Part shown: positions 18,001-33,000 of the stretch, one piece after another
Position numbering within the stretch: the stretch's first letter is position 1
Layout: each line of letters begins with the position of its first letter
Assembly: GCA_022818135.1 (NCBI GenBank)
Contig: JAFMSR010000014.1
Location: 35,769,337-35,833,336, forward strand
Origin: Saxidomus purpurata
Lineage: Eukaryota; Mollusca; Bivalvia; Venerida; Veneridae
Direction of reading: 5' to 3'
Length of the DNA stretch: 64,000 nucleotides
Translations under genes and position numbers: made by a program
The notes under the pieces: generated by a model
Databases searched by the model: none
The model's input: only the letters and a program-made list of their open reading frames with translations
What the model was told of the DNA's origin: nothing

Positions 18001-21000
18001 TGCAGAGCTTATATATTTGGCATGTAGTATATATTTACTTGTTGACATCTAAGAATGTTGTTCAAATCATGACCCTCGGCTGAAAATTGACCCTGCTAGG
18101 GGGGATCACTTGATTTAACATGGATTTCCATAGGGAAATCTTTTTGTCTAGAAGTTGTAACTTAGGAGCATAGATATTTAGATATTAAAGAATTATGTAG
18201 TCGACCTCTTCAAAGTTTGTTCAAATCAGAATCCTGAGGTCAAAATGGACCCCTTCTGCTATTGTTGACCTTGTAATTTATAGCCAATCATTAACCAGGT
18301 GAGCAATATAGGGCCATCTTGTTGGTTGCTGTAGCCTTAAATTTTTGATGTAAAACAATTATTATAATTATGACATGATTAAAATTTTGTTTTAAGATTA
18401 AAGTGATCAAGCGATTCCAGAATAAATTCTCAATTCCATTGTTTTGTTAGACTTTAACTTTGAAGCAGTATTTTCAATCATGCTATCATGCAATCATGCA
18501 ATGTAGTCAGTCAGTGAACGTTACAGATCTTGAGATTTTCTGTGCCTCTTGGTGTATCTCCAGTTGTTCTTGCTGCAAATTGTATGTATTTTAAGAGTTA
18601 TATTGTTGGTACTGGATATTCCATATGACCAACGCCCCCAGAAGAGTTTTAGCTATTTCAGGTTTCGGGGGATATTGTAAGATACAGAACGTGTCCTGTT
18701 CCAGTGACACCCCCTGGTTCTTTAACATGCCTGGTGTACAGCACCAAAACATGGGAGCTAGATTTTTAGGTCTCATCCGAAAGGCCATTAGTTATGTTAG
18801 TGGAGGAAGGGGGATCAAACCTGCAATCCCTGGATTACAAGTCCAGTGCGTTACCACCATGACCCATGTGATCTGGCCCCTTGTAAATTAAAAAAATTTT
18901 TTTTTTTTATAGAGTAATTTCATGTGATCTAGCCCCATTATTATAAAACTTTTTTCCATGTATCAGTTTGAGCATGAAATGTTTTTCACTTGTAAACAAG
19001 CTTGTATGATATGAAAAACAAAAAAGAAGCAATTTTGAAAGTCATTTATAACTCATAAAGAAAGCATTAAAGACATTATATCATATAATTTGATCTTTTA
19101 AGACTTTATTATAAATTCTTATGATATAAAAATAAGTATATTTATTCAAACTTTGAGCAGGAACTGAGTCAATCCATGAAAAAGTAAGTATATTTATTCA
19201 AACTTGAGCAGGAATCTGAGTCAATCATGGAAAAAGTAAGTATATTTATTCAAACTTTGAGCAGGAATCTGAGTCAATCATGAAAAAAGTAAGTATATTT
19301 ATTCAAACTTTGAGCAGGAATCTGAGTCAATCATGAAAAAAGTAAGTATATTTATTCAAACTTTGAGCAGGAATCTGAGTCAATCATGAAAAAAGTTTTA
19401 TAATAGCCTGCCAGGGCCATGTCTCCCACAAGTAGTTACTGGGATAATTCAGTATAAATTTTAGAAAAATTAAGGTAGCTAGAGCCCTTAGTTGAAATCT
19501 TCTTCACTTTAGAAATAGATTTTGAGTTTCTGAAAAACCTAGTTAAATGTTCTTAAAATCCCACTCTGTTGCAAAACATAAATTCTCGTCCAGTTGGGTA
19601 AACTAATTTTGATAAGATTTATATATAATGATTAATGATCTTTAAGATTAAGTAATGATCTTTAAGACTTAATAATGAGAAAGACAGTCAGTCAATTTTA
19701 AAAGTGTCTGTAATTTTTATCATTAATAATGACAGATAGATTGATCTGGGATGCTTAGAAGTAAAGCTTATCATTTATTAATGATTGATAATGATGCAGT
19801 ACTGTAATTGTTTCCTAATTGATTTTTGTGTCTGGTAGTTAGGGTTAAAGTTCTGTTCAGAATATGGTTCCAAATTATAATTCAGTTTCTATATTGTCCA
19901 CAGCTTTAATAGCTTACTGGGAAATAATTGCTATTCTATAGTCTTTTTGTTTCATTGGAAAATTATTTGTTGTTTTTTAGGGGCTTTCAAATAGGGCTGG
20001 GTTAATAATTGCCAGCAAAAGTGATATTGCAATATATTGTGATAATTTGCATAGCATTTGTTTCACAAAGAAAGTCAGAAAACCAGACAAAAAATCATAC
20101 TATAAAATAGTGTTCTCTTGGCTTTATTGACAGAAGGGATCTTATATTATACAAGTATAGACTAATTTTGAGGTCAATATATAGTTTTGTGGACCTGTTA
20201 ATAGTGATATTGACCGAGGAAGAAGTCCGAGGTCAATATCATTCTTTTACAGGTCCACAAAACTATAAAATTATATTGACCGAAACATTAGTCTAAAATT
20301 ATTATATCGTATGCCTCATAAAAAGTACTGAAAATTACACGAAAATATTACAGAAATTACGTCTTGTCTAAACATCATTTACACATCATTAACCAGGTCT
20401 ACACATACTTTTGCAGACCCGGCACGAGAGCGCTATAGGCCAATCAGATCTAAGTATTTGTGACAGGTATACGATGTAAAAGTATATACTATAGTTCATG
20501 CCGGTACCGAGCATTTCAAGTTTAATACAAAACTTCAATGTTACAAAATGTAATTTAACAATTTTTTATGATTAGAGCAGGACTTATGAGCCAATTCAAC
20601 TTGTCAACTTGTTACCATCCAATAGAACTTTATTATTTTGATATTTGATGATTTCACACTGAACTGTACCCTGTTTTAAATATTGCAGTATTTGAAATCA
20701 TATTGCAATATATCATTGCCAAGAAAAATATTGCAATAACTGGTATATTGCAAGATATTGCCCACCCCTGTTTTCAAATGTCAGGTAGTTTTCTCTGTAT
20801 CCATTACAGTGAAACCTGTATCATAGGGCACCTTTTGGGACCATTTGGTAATGTTGCTTAAAGCAGGTTGATGGTTAAACCTGGTTTTCTGTTGTGCATT
20901 TAATGTTACAGGGACCACTCAAAGGGCGCATATAAGACAGTTTTCTGTAGATAATTAAGACAAGTTTTACTGATTTTTGTTTGACAAAATAACTTTCTTT

Positions 21001-24000
21001 TGCATGCATGCATGGTCAGGCAATCAGGCACAGAACATTTACAGTAAATCTGTAATAGAAATAGTTATCCATGGGCACTGACTTAGAAAAGCTTAGAAAC
21101 ATGCCAGATGTCCCTTTTGTATTTGTTGTAATTGTTGTTGAACAGCGAAAGGCATTTTCTCCCGATGTTTTCGAAGCTAAATGAGATTAATTTTATATTT
21201 TCCGGGATGGGAAAAAAGTTGAGCTCTGCATTGAGTTGATGTTGTTACAAAATTGACAGGCATAAGACAGCCTTATTACACATGTGACTGAATTTACATA
21301 ATAAAAAATGTAAAACTGCACAAAATGCAATAAAAAGCAGACAAGAATGTGGAATATTCAATTTTGCTTGTCATTTAATCGTAAAATGTTCAATGAACTG
21401 ACTTTTAAATCTAAGAAATTATTATTTCAAGGAATCTGAAATGACGTCGATAATGCTTGATGGATAATGTCTCTCAGATAGGCCATATTGGTGTCCCATG
21501 TGGAATATTTAAAACAGCAGTTAAGGGCATTTTGGGATTAATTCCTTGTTAATCAGTAATGTCTTTCACACTTTTACTGTACTGGCCATAACATAATATG
21601 ATAGCATCCCTCAAATGATTTATATGGAAGTTGGCACACAGAATAGGAGAAATACAGAACACAAGAACCATAACTCTTGCAAAAGTTCTGTTTTTAGTTA
21701 TCTTTCTTGTATTAGTATTTCATTTATCAACCAATATCTCAGTCACTTTGAAAGATTATGCAGTGAAACTTTACATTGAACAGATGATGAAAATCAAATG
21801 AAAAAGAACCATAACTCTACCTAAAGTGAAGGTAGCTTTTTCGGGCTATTTAGTGTTTAATGGTAATGAAGATTTTGACAATTTCAGATTTATAATTCTT
21901 TTTATTAGGGGTTTTAACCATCGAGTGAAATCAGTTAAATCAATAGGACATTTTAGTGAAAATGAAATCATGAGTAACTTTTCTATGACATTTGGAACAT
22001 TGTAAGTACAGAGGAATGACCCAGTACAATTTTGATACACTTATACCAAGTCACTAAATCTGAACTTGTGAGAATGAATGTTCATGCCAGGGTACCGATT
22101 TGCCCAGTATCACCTTTATCAACTAAATTTCTAAAATGGACCTGTCCACCTTTCAATTTGAACTGTACCATTAACTGTTCAAGGGGTGCCCAGTAAAAAT
22201 GTACTGCCTAAATAGCAGATATGCAGGTCATAATCAGACAGCACGGATCTACAGGTTGATCATGACCTGCACTGGTTACAAAGCCAGAATTATTTTTCGC
22301 ACGCAGGTAAGGGGCTAATTAAGCTTCATAAATTAAGAATATAACCTATATTTTATGTTTTGCAGACTCGGAGTGGCGTTTGTTACTGATCAGTAAGCAG
22401 ACGTGTGTTGGTAAACTAGCGGGAGACCATGATGTCTATCAGATTAACAAGATTGTCGTTCTGTCACTGTCAGACACCGAACCAGCTGATGTTGAGCTCG
22501 ATGTAAGTACATATGCACTACACACTCCAAGTGTTGACCCAACCGAAATAGTGTTTAGCTTATGTATTTTTTATGCTGAAACTTGTGGTAGTGGTCATCT
22601 CAGTAAAACAGCCACCTGCCTTCACTAGTCAATGTATCCCAATTTGATATTTTGATATGAAATACACATGTATTAAAGCATCTGCCTTCTTTAAATAGTC
22701 ATCCCCTACAACGCGCAGATTATTTTCTTTGAAAACATTAACAATGAGCAAATGCATGTTTAATAATACATAAAAAGTTTTCCAACTATTATCGAGAAAT
22801 GTGGCAATATAGCAACGTTTTATAATAAATTGCTGTCCACCCAAAAATTATGAAAGAAGTGTTTATGAAGGTTTTATGGAACTATGACATGTATCATTAT
22901 GCTCATTTTACCAATATTTGCTAGAATTTTTAGCTGAAACTTTCAGGTTTGGTGACATTACCCTTTCAATTATTTGAATAATTAATTTTATTTTGAGTCT
23001 ATTTAAATTGATCCCAGACAGCCAGCTATTAACCATACAGTCAGACAAATTTAAGGTTATTTAATTAAATACAATGGGAAAATATTTTAAATTTATTCAA
23101 CTGCTTTTTATGCAGTCATAATATAAAGTGTTCAAGGGCATTTAGCATTAAAATTGATACTGTTTTTTTTTTCCCTGGACAATAACCATAATTACCACTG
23201 AAAGACACTTAAAGCTGATTATTCACATTTGAGGTAAAAATTTGCATAACAAATTTCTTCCTAGCAACATAAATTATTCAGACATCATGTTTATACCTAA
23301 AATTATGAAAATAAAAGAAATTTAAGGAAAAAAAATTCAAATTTCTACTTGAAATAATTTGAAAGTGTGCTACATACATTATTAACCTTTATATTAATAA
23401 CATATTTCAGAGTGTTTTCCTTCTAGCATTTATATATATAAATGACTTTTTTGAAGAACCTCAATTTTTCAGCAAATACACCAAGCGTTACAGCAGCTTT
23501 AAATCTTTTACCAGATTTGGAAAATATAGCAAAATTATGATAAATGATTGTTTTAGTAGTATAAGTGAAATACACCTCAAAGACATACTAAGTTGAATCA
23601 TTTGCAGTACTAGTATGACAAATTTAGGAGAAATTCCCCTTTTATTCAAGGAGATGCATTTAATGGGTCAGGGGGGTGAACATGATTCATGATTGTAAGA
23701 TGATGTCATTTTTATACACTGGTTACACTTAAGTATTAGATCAATTGTGGAGCATCTTTAATTTAGCGTGTTACGAGTTATATAAGTTTGCTGATTTTTA
23801 ATCACCAGACCAGTTTCAGTGATTGGGGGTTATGGGTTTGAGCCTCACTACAGGCCAGACTCTTTTACATGAGAAAGTTGGATGTTTCTTCATGAGGATT
23901 GGTGTCTTAGTACTGGGGAATGGTAATTGGTTTAACTGCCTGCCTTTTAATGACAGAGTTACTTACGAAGCAGGCTTTAAACAGTAAGAAAAACAGACAC

Positions 24001-27000
24001 TTTAAAGTGTCTCCTCTAGAGATTTTGTCAGGTAACTTTTAATAGATGGAAACAGTTACACTGCCTAAACTTGGTCATTGTTGACTAGTGGGATCTAGAT
24101 ATTGTGTAAATTCTTGTAGGATCCACAAGCTGTCAGAGTGCTGATTGTCTTCACATTCTGCCGGCGGTTTACATTTCCTGCAACTGAGAACAGAGTTAAT
24201 TAGTAAAAATCTGTTTCCATGAATATTTAAGAAGTCTATCTGATTAAAACTAAATTTAGTTGTAAATATTAATTAGATACATAAATGAGGAATATTCAAA
24301 CTTTGTGCAATTATGATCAGTTTTAAGGAATGTTTAAAATATCCATCAATTGACTTTAAAACCCTTTTCACACCCAGATCCGTTTTACAATTATAACACA
24401 TTATAGAAAGATTTTATTCTTAGCTTTTCCAAGGCAAAGCACTTAAAACTCATTTTACAGTGTTGACAAGGGGTTTTTAGAAAAAGAAGACCCCAAGATT
24501 CAAGGGCGAACAAAACTTTATGTATTTTTCATGGCATTGGAGGGATTTAAATACATATTCCAGACAAAATAGCGATCTTCCCCACCTTTCCCATTGAATT
24601 AAAGTGATTTCACAGTGTCATAGCATGCAAATTATAACACTTGGGAAAGAAATGGGATTGTGCATTATAAGATATTATTTATACGCAATAATAAGAGATG
24701 AACAGCAGGTCTTCTGTCTGTAATTTAGTTTTAGATATTACTTGAGTGCATGAGGGATATTACTTGGAAATACCTGGTACAAAAAAAAGTACGAAATAAA
24801 AAATAACAAGAATATTGTCATAAATACAGTGAAATTTGTCGAAAAAAGCTTTGTCCGGCACAAGTCCTCGGTCCCGATAACATAGAAACTGGTTTAAACG
24901 TCAACCGGTTTTAACCAGTTACAGAATGATGGTGGTCAGGTGCCAGATAAAATGGGTTTCACCGTATATTATCATCCTATCTTGAGACAGTTTTATACAT
25001 AACTTCATTAAACTCTTTTACACCTGGTCAAATTGTGGATGCTTTATATAGTCACCCTACACAGTGAAGCAGTGATGTTTTACAGATAAATTCTCATTCT
25101 TGTTAAATATTTGATAATCTAGACACTTTATTTCTAACAGCTTGCTGAAGTTTTCAGAAGTTTCCCAGAATTCAGTTGAAACATTTTAGATTTATGACTG
25201 TAACACTTCAAATCAAATTTAGATAGGAGTGTAAGGCGCATTTGACATTTTCAATCTTATAATTTGAGCTTTTAACTTGTCAAGAAATGTGTTTTAGTTG
25301 AGTGAATAAGCGGTAAAGAATAAATTGTACAAATCTATTTTTTAAAACAATTTTCAGACATTTCAAACTCAAACTTCAAAATGCATTTATAAATATTCGA
25401 AATCAAATATTAATCAAACAATGTCATAATTCAATATTCAATGAATTTTTAATTCTTAGAACTTGTCACATTACAAAGGAATTTTGAAGTCTTGAGAAAA
25501 GCCTTTTCTTGCTTACATGAAAGAATCTGTAATCGCATATATTTATGAACCGCTGTGGAAAAATGTCAGTGTCTGGCAGGGAAAAGTAAAATTAATGGGT
25601 CCAATTTTAGATCCAGTATTCAGATCGCCCTGGGACATATCAATAAAGCATTTGTATCATCAGTCATGCCCCTAGCTAAAGGTCTCAAAACTGAGATTTT
25701 CAAAGCTATAAGACATTAACCTTTAAACCTGCTGAGTGAAGATGATTTTGCCTTTGTGACCAATGTAGAACCTGATGATCCAGCAGTCAGATCATAAACT
25801 ATACTCTTTGTTATTCACTCTATATTTTTTCATCTGAGCACCCATTCAAACAAAAAATTCTACTGTCCAAATCACGATGGAATAGCAATAACATGCCTGT
25901 AGGGGAGCCTTGGTGTACAGGTTAAGGTGTCAGCCACTCATCCCGGAGGTTGTGGGTTCGAGCCCCACTGGGGTGATGACCGTACCTCCTCATATGACAC
26001 CAGTACTGGTTTTTCCAGTATGTACAATTTGTTTGTGCTTACAATAGGCAAACCACAAAAATTGGAAAATTATATAAAAGTCTTTGCAAGATTTTCTAGG
26101 CATTTAGTGAAATAAGCCAATCCTAAATTATTGATGATCTTCTCATGTTCTATTCTGTGTGAAAATATATCTATATAATATGTAGATGAATTCATCTTAC
26201 ACCAGTAGGTCTGTAATTATAATAGATCTTCTGAAAAGAGCGTGGCATCAAACCATTTTAATGCACTAATATTGTTACATTGATTCTGATTGGTTACTTC
26301 ATCTAAATTTGCGACAGTCAGAAAATGGGACAGTGTTTCATTTTCGCATTTTAACACATTAGTATTAGAATAGGTTTAACTGTTTCATGATTATAACATT
26401 TGCAACGATATATACAGACTTTAATGGTCGCAAACAGTTAAAATTTATTTCGCCCATTCAAAAACCATATGAATTTATACAGTTGCAAAACAGTTAACCC
26501 TGTAGTGGTACCAAGAGAGTAAAATCATATGGAAAATCCCTAAAGGATAATCACAAGTGTTAAACAAGAACAAAACAGATCTTTTATTAGCTTGTTGCAA
26601 AGCAAAAAGTTTCTTCGAGATGCTACAAATTCTGCATCTTGTTGATAACTGTACCCTGGAGGCCTGTAGAATCATGAAAGATCATTGTGTGAAACCAACT
26701 TTGAGCAGAAAGTTAAAACTAATCATTAATGCTTTAAGATGGTTGAACTTCTATATGGAAACTTAGTGATATGTTTAAAACATGAACACAATAATCTGAG
26801 GGACTGTTTTCTGTTTTCAGGGTTCAGAGTTATTGCCCATGAATTTTTTTAATTTATTATTTGACTACCATAAATGATCACTTTATTTTAGATTTGGTCA
26901 TCAGACAAAAAAAAAACAGAGCAAAGTTTCTAAAAAATTGTTTGATCATATATATAGGGTGCCCAGTCAGTGTCTTGAACAGTTATTACACATTTCCCAT

Positions 27001-30000
27001 CCCACTTACAAGCAAGTCAGAAATAAAATCTCATGGAGGGGGAATATCAATTCAGCAAGTTTGTATTATTCCTTCCAGCTTTGTAAGGTGCACCATTTTG
27101 GTATGCGTCAGACTGACCGAATTACCCAGAATGCTGATGGACAGGGGAAGTCACTCCAGAAGACCTGGAATACCATCAGATCTGCAGCAGAAAATGTTAA
27201 ACCAAGAAAGGTTTGTAAGAGCTACCCTATAAATTGTAACAGGACAATAGTTTATGAAAATACATTACATGTTTTTACAGGGATGGCAACACTTGACATT
27301 GAACCTTGTATTGTTTTCTTTATAACAAAAATAGTGGTAAAGTGCTTGACTGCAAAACCTGAGGGTGCAGGTTTGAGTCCCTTCTGAGGAATTTAGCCAC
27401 AAACAACAAATTGTTTTGCAGTCAACCTTTGACTTCTTGAACATTTCTCTTCAATATTTGTACAAATCAGACAAAATAAATTTGCCTACTGGATATTTAC
27501 AAAGCTTTTAGTTTATAATCCTTAGAATTAATTCACGAGAAACTTTATGAGTTTGCTAAGTAATTCAAATTACAAAATTTATTTCCACAATTTTATGGTC
27601 ACATTATTTACAGCCAAAATTGAATTTTCATCAATACTTTGGAAGAAGAGAGGCTGGTATTATTGGAGATGCAAATGTTTTCATGAGCTTTCCAATAATG
27701 ATGAGTTAAGGTGTATATTTGTGTAAAATCACTACCTATCCCATATCATTCCTGGAACTGATTGATATTAATGGCAGAGAAATATCCAGTTACAGAAATA
27801 GAAGTCAATAAACATTTGAGAGATGGGTTTTCTTTATTTATTACATTTCAGAAAGAGGTGAAGGAGAGAGAGAAGTTTGAACGAAGGATATTGGAGGTAT
27901 GAAGAACTTCCGAACATTCCTCATATACTATATTTACAAACATTGTTGTTATTGTAGTACAAACGTTGTTGTAGGAGTTAAATGCTCATTCCAGCTGAAT
28001 TTTTGGTCATTTACACAAGCAGGCAGTTTAGCTAACATTTGTTTCTGGGAATAACCAATACTAGTCTCCTTCATTAGAAACTACAAACTTTCTCACATAA
28101 AGAGACGTGGTCGGTAGCAGGGCTCGAACCCATGGCCCTCAATCTATGAGAAGGTACAGTGATTTCAAGTCAGCAACTCTAACTACTTGACCACAGAGGA
28201 CATGTACAAACATTTCATTTGACAGTGCAAGTGTACTGGACAGAAGTCTGGGAAGGAGTCAGCAAATCTAGTTAGAACATTATTTCTAGGGGTTTAATGC
28301 CTGTTACAACAGAGTTTCTACAGTGTTTCAGTTACTTACAGGTGGGCATGTTTACCCATAGCCATACTGTTCCTAGAAAGGACCAGTGCTAGACACCTAT
28401 CCTCCATAAAAATGGTTAAAAGCTTAAACTAAACTAAACAGAAACAAAATGCCTCTAAATAACATGCTGAGCTTTCCTGAATAAAAAGTTGTCCATTAAC
28501 TTCTTAAAATTAAGGAAAAATTATTTGTAGTTCACTGTCCTCTGACTTTGAGTCAAAGAAAGATTTCTGTTAGACAATATTCTTAATAATTATATTGTTT
28601 TTTTGTCATTATTTGGATATTATCTGGAATTAGAAATTAATGGCGTTGTTTTGCTTGGTTCTTTTGGAATTCAAATTTAAGATGTTTCTTAAGGGAATTT
28701 CAGGAGCAAGGACCTTTGATTAATGAAAAAAAAAAAATTCTTCTGTCATGCAGATAATAAATGTTTTAATTCACAGATCCTCACTTGAGCAAAGAAAATT
28801 TCTAGGAACTTGTAAACATTTTTTGCTTGTTCATTTATTGGTCTTAACAAATTCTTTTGGATAATATAAGGATAACCAGATAGTGCCTTGAAAGTTTTAT
28901 CCCTCGGTTGACGACACTGATGTATCGGTTTGAGATCATACTAAAGCAGATTACAGTTTACTACATTTTGCTCTGTGTGTGAGTGTCCTTGGTCAGTTAG
29001 TTTACAAGATACTATACTTGTACAAAACAGTAGTTATAAATTTCCAGTGATAAAAGTCTGTAAGGGCAGGACCCAATAGTCTGGCTACATTACACAATTA
29101 TGGACTTGTTAGGCATTGGATAATTATGATGTGATATGCACCATATGGAAGTAATAATTGACCAATGCCTTGGGTTACATAATGTTTTTATGTTGAATAT
29201 CACACCATATTCAATGCTTATTACAAGTCCATAAATGTTTTATTATATTTTGACTGCATAAACAACAAAATAATTTCTCAGAATTAATCAGTAACACATT
29301 TGCCAAATAGAATAATGTTGCGAACCATCACTAAATTTCAGCTGAAAAAAGAGTTATTAGATTCTAATAAAATGCAGTTGAAACTCTCTGTAATAATTTT
29401 AAAACTGTTCAATTAAGAGTCAAATATGTGTGAAATAACAATGGCAATAATATTACATGTATCACGAATTACACGAGCCAAATGACTACATCATGTGATT
29501 CTAAATTTAGATGTTATATTCAATTGGGAAAAACCCAATTTTTATGAAATATCATGATACATTTTGGAACAATGATAATGTGTCTTAACCAATCAAAAAG
29601 TATGTATTTATAGAAAATATAATAATAAAAGATGTTTTATTGTAATGTAGATAATATCTGATTAAATTTTTAATTTTATGTATTTGTTTATTGTGCTGTG
29701 ACAGTATTCAGGACATAAGTCATTAAATTTATTATCGTAATTACATTTTTAAATCAAGATACCTTTTGAAACAATAAAAGATATGTTTGTTATACGTAAT
29801 GTTTAACTTACATAATTGCTATAGATGGATTCATTTTTTGTAAACATTGTACTTAAACTTAAAGGACCCCGTTGGAAATAAGCGATTTATCTTAAATTGC
29901 TTTAATGGGTCATACAAGGTCATTATTAAAGATCAAGGGCAATACTTTTTATTTATTTAGTTATTTTATTTATTTAGTTAATGGCACTGTACAACAGTAA

Positions 30001-33000
30001 TTTTTTTGTGCTAGATTTTTTTGGGCAAATTCCATCAATCGTCTGTATTTTTACTGTCTATGTATTATTTGTAAACAAATTATCATGTTTAAGATCTTAT
30101 GCCTGAATAAATTTAAATTGAATTGAAAACTAATGATGAATTGAAATATGATAAGAAATAAAACATTTAAAAAACGTTTATAGTCCCAGGATCACATTGA
30201 TTTTACTAATACAGAAAAATGGATTAAATGATAGGATTATGGTAGAACCATGTTCTCTTCACTCTAAAACAATGTGGACATATGCCTTTCTTTTGTATTC
30301 AAGTGGTTAAATTAATAAAATATAATAATAAATGCCAAGAAAGCCTGTCTTATTTTTTGCAATATCATTGAAAAAATACTGCACTACTTTTCTAACATGT
30401 ACATTGATTTAAAAAGCAAAGTTAGGAATGATTTTGGTACAAATAAAGATCATTTTGATAATACATCTTTCTGGTAAAATAAGAGCCACCTGTAATTGTG
30501 ATCCTGGGGCTCTAAGTATGAATAAGATATAAGAAAGTTACTAGTATTTTAGAAATTTTAAATTTTGAAAATCCCGTTAACAGCAAAACAAGTTATTAAA
30601 ATTGATAGAAGTCCACTCCTGTAGACAAAAACTGTGCAAACCTGTTATTGCCCACTAGATGTCTAATTTCACTGATAGATAAGAATACAGTAAAAAGAAA
30701 CAACAACATTCTGTAACACTTATAAGTAACTAAATATTCTGGGAGCATGTCGTTGACCAACTTCGAGCCTTGAATCTGTGAATTAATAATAAAGCTAGCT
30801 GAAATGTTGCTGAATTAATTTCAAATTTATATTCAAATCATTTTGTTGTTTGATATTTAGTTTTAACATTTACGTGAAAGCATGATGGAATTATAACCAA
30901 GCTTACAATATATACATACCAAATTCAGTCATGGGGGATGTTGAAAAAGTTGAATGTGTATCACTTACTGATGGGATGTTAAGAAATTTTAATATGTATT
31001 ATCACATTGACAAAGGAAACTTCATTAAAATTTTACAATCCAGTGATGAGTGAAATGAAGCTTATAGTCAGATGATGAACAGTATGTTAAATGTGAGATT
31101 TAAGCATATAGTCTTTCAGTATGATGTATGAGTACATAGTTTGAGCCTATGATAACAGTTACCTCAACCAAGCAGCCACCTGTCTTAAGCAGCCAATACT
31201 ATATATATCCCAGTTGACCATTTTCATATTAAATTCCAAAGATCACACATAAAATTAGCTCTTATTTTAACAAGAGAGATGTCTTACTGGCAGAAATGAC
31301 CTTTATTTGTACCAAAAAACATTCCTAACTTTGCTTATTAAATTTATATAAGTACATGTCAAAAGTATAGTGCAGTATTTTTTATGGTGATATTGTGAAT
31401 CATTCTTTGCTTTAAATCGATGTACATGTAAGAAATATAGTGCAGTATTTCAATGATATTGCAAAAAATAAGAATGGCTTTCTGACAAGTCTTTTTCATG
31501 AAGAAACACTTTGAATACAAAAGAAAGGCATATGGCTACATTGTTTAAGAGTGAATAGAAAATGGTTCTATCCTTTTCCTATCAGTAAATTAATATTTTT
31601 ATATCAGTAAATTCAAAGTGATCCTGGGACTTTAAAAACACTTCAGTATACTAAATAGCCATCTACATAAAATTGCCACTTTGAATGTATCTGTTGACTG
31701 TGGTTAAAACAGGTTGAACTGTACAGTCGCACCTATGAACCAAGACCACTGACTGGAAGGGGCTACTGTGGTCTTTGTCAACAGGTGGTCCATATTTGCA
31801 GGTGTTGGAGCAATAAGCTGAATAGTGCACTGTATTCTCCCTGCTAGACTAAGTCTTTATTTGCAGGGTGGTCTTTATTTTGAGGTGGTCTTTAACACAG
31901 GTTTGACTGTCTATAAATTACCAAATTTTTTTGTGTTTCAGGAACTGATAAAAATGTACAACGAAAGCAACAGTTTCTACTACTGTATGAAACATGACCT
32001 CACCAATAGTGTGCAGAGACAGGCGGCCTCTAGCTACAATGGAACACTCGAACTATGGCAGAGATGTGACTCACGCTTCTTCTGGAATCTTCACATGGTG
32101 AAAGAACTTACTGATATGAAAGAAGATAATGGAATAAAGGTATTTTATAATCACACAATTTCATATGCCTGTAACCATGATTATGTGCACACTAATTGCA
32201 TCTTTTGCTATTTTTGTAACCTTCACAAGCTAAGCTATTTTGCCAGTGTAAGGTATTTTGCTATTTTGAGGTAATCTGACACTCTTAAAGCGCTTTATCA
32301 TTCTAAATTATTAAATATGCCATTCTTAAGTATTGAACCACACTAAGATGGATATATTTTGCAATTTTTTTATTTTCCTAGAGATACTAAGTCTTAGCAA
32401 CTTGACTTTTTTGACAGAAATGAAACTTTTAAAGTGCTTGAGAACCATGGAATTTTCCAGAATTTTTACAATTCTTAAACAAAAACTAATGCATGACTGA
32501 GTTAGGCAACACATACATCAACATTTTAACTAAATTGTTAAAATAGTAGAGTTTGACAACACAAAGTTAGCTGCATGACTGTTGGAGACTCACCATTGGC
32601 ATAGGTTTATTCACTCAGATCTATATAGTTTCAATAAAAGTGCTGTCTTAGAAAAGACTTAAAATCGCTGATTAACCTCTCAATGATTAAGGGTCATGGG
32701 TTTGAGCCCTGCTACAGACCATGCCTCTTTCCTTCTTACTGAGGAGAGGGTTCAGTACTGGTTTTTCCCAGAAACTACGGTAGGTAAACTGCCAATCTGT
32801 GAAAATGACTGAAATACATTTGAAATGGGCGATTAACTCTTACAACAACAAAGCCTATCCCATAATGCATCACAAGAGAAGAAAATTTTGTTTTTTTTTA
32901 AGGATTTATCGATAGAATCTGATGTGTTATTATGAAGCATATCAAATGTCTCGGTCAGACGTACAGTGTAGTCTAGAAGTATATATCTCTGAAATAAATA

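Larger units (their letters stand above)
10480..22365 (+). other. INPP5F intron 2
   Basis: 11.9 kb, the largest complete intron. Holds SINEs (10497-10820, 18595-18880), a retroelement tail (12673-12945), poly-T runs (13372-13414), a motif cluster (16631-17524), a hairpin-ended repeat (17624-18330), the 53-bp array (19133-19396), a hAT-like element (19992-20770) and dispersed repeats at 11335-11530 and 22110-22300. About 13000-16600 is AT-rich with nothing recognised. Confidence 0.8.
22503..27078 (+). other. INPP5F intron 3
   Basis: 4.6 kb. Contains a tRNA-like piece at about 23810-23930, a short MITE (24826-24965), a SINE at 25905-26030, a reverse-orientation relative of the 11335 repeat near 25700-25880, and AT-rich sequence elsewhere. 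Confidence 0.75.
27897..31941 (+). other. INPP5F intron 5
   Basis: 4.0 kb. Contains a minus-strand tRNA-like piece (28095-28205), a foldback element (29096-29236), a retroelement tail (29850-30127) and two copies of a MITE in opposite orientation (30182-30514 and 31250-31640). Confidence 0.8.

Noticed and set aside
26861..27387. Two overlapping open frames around INPP5F exon 4
   Set aside because: They are exon 4 (27079-27210) extended into flanking introns in the true frame and in a shifted frame.
31825..32274. 149-residue open frame as a separate gene
   Set aside because: It is INPP5F exon 6 (31942-32139) with intron read-through on both sides.
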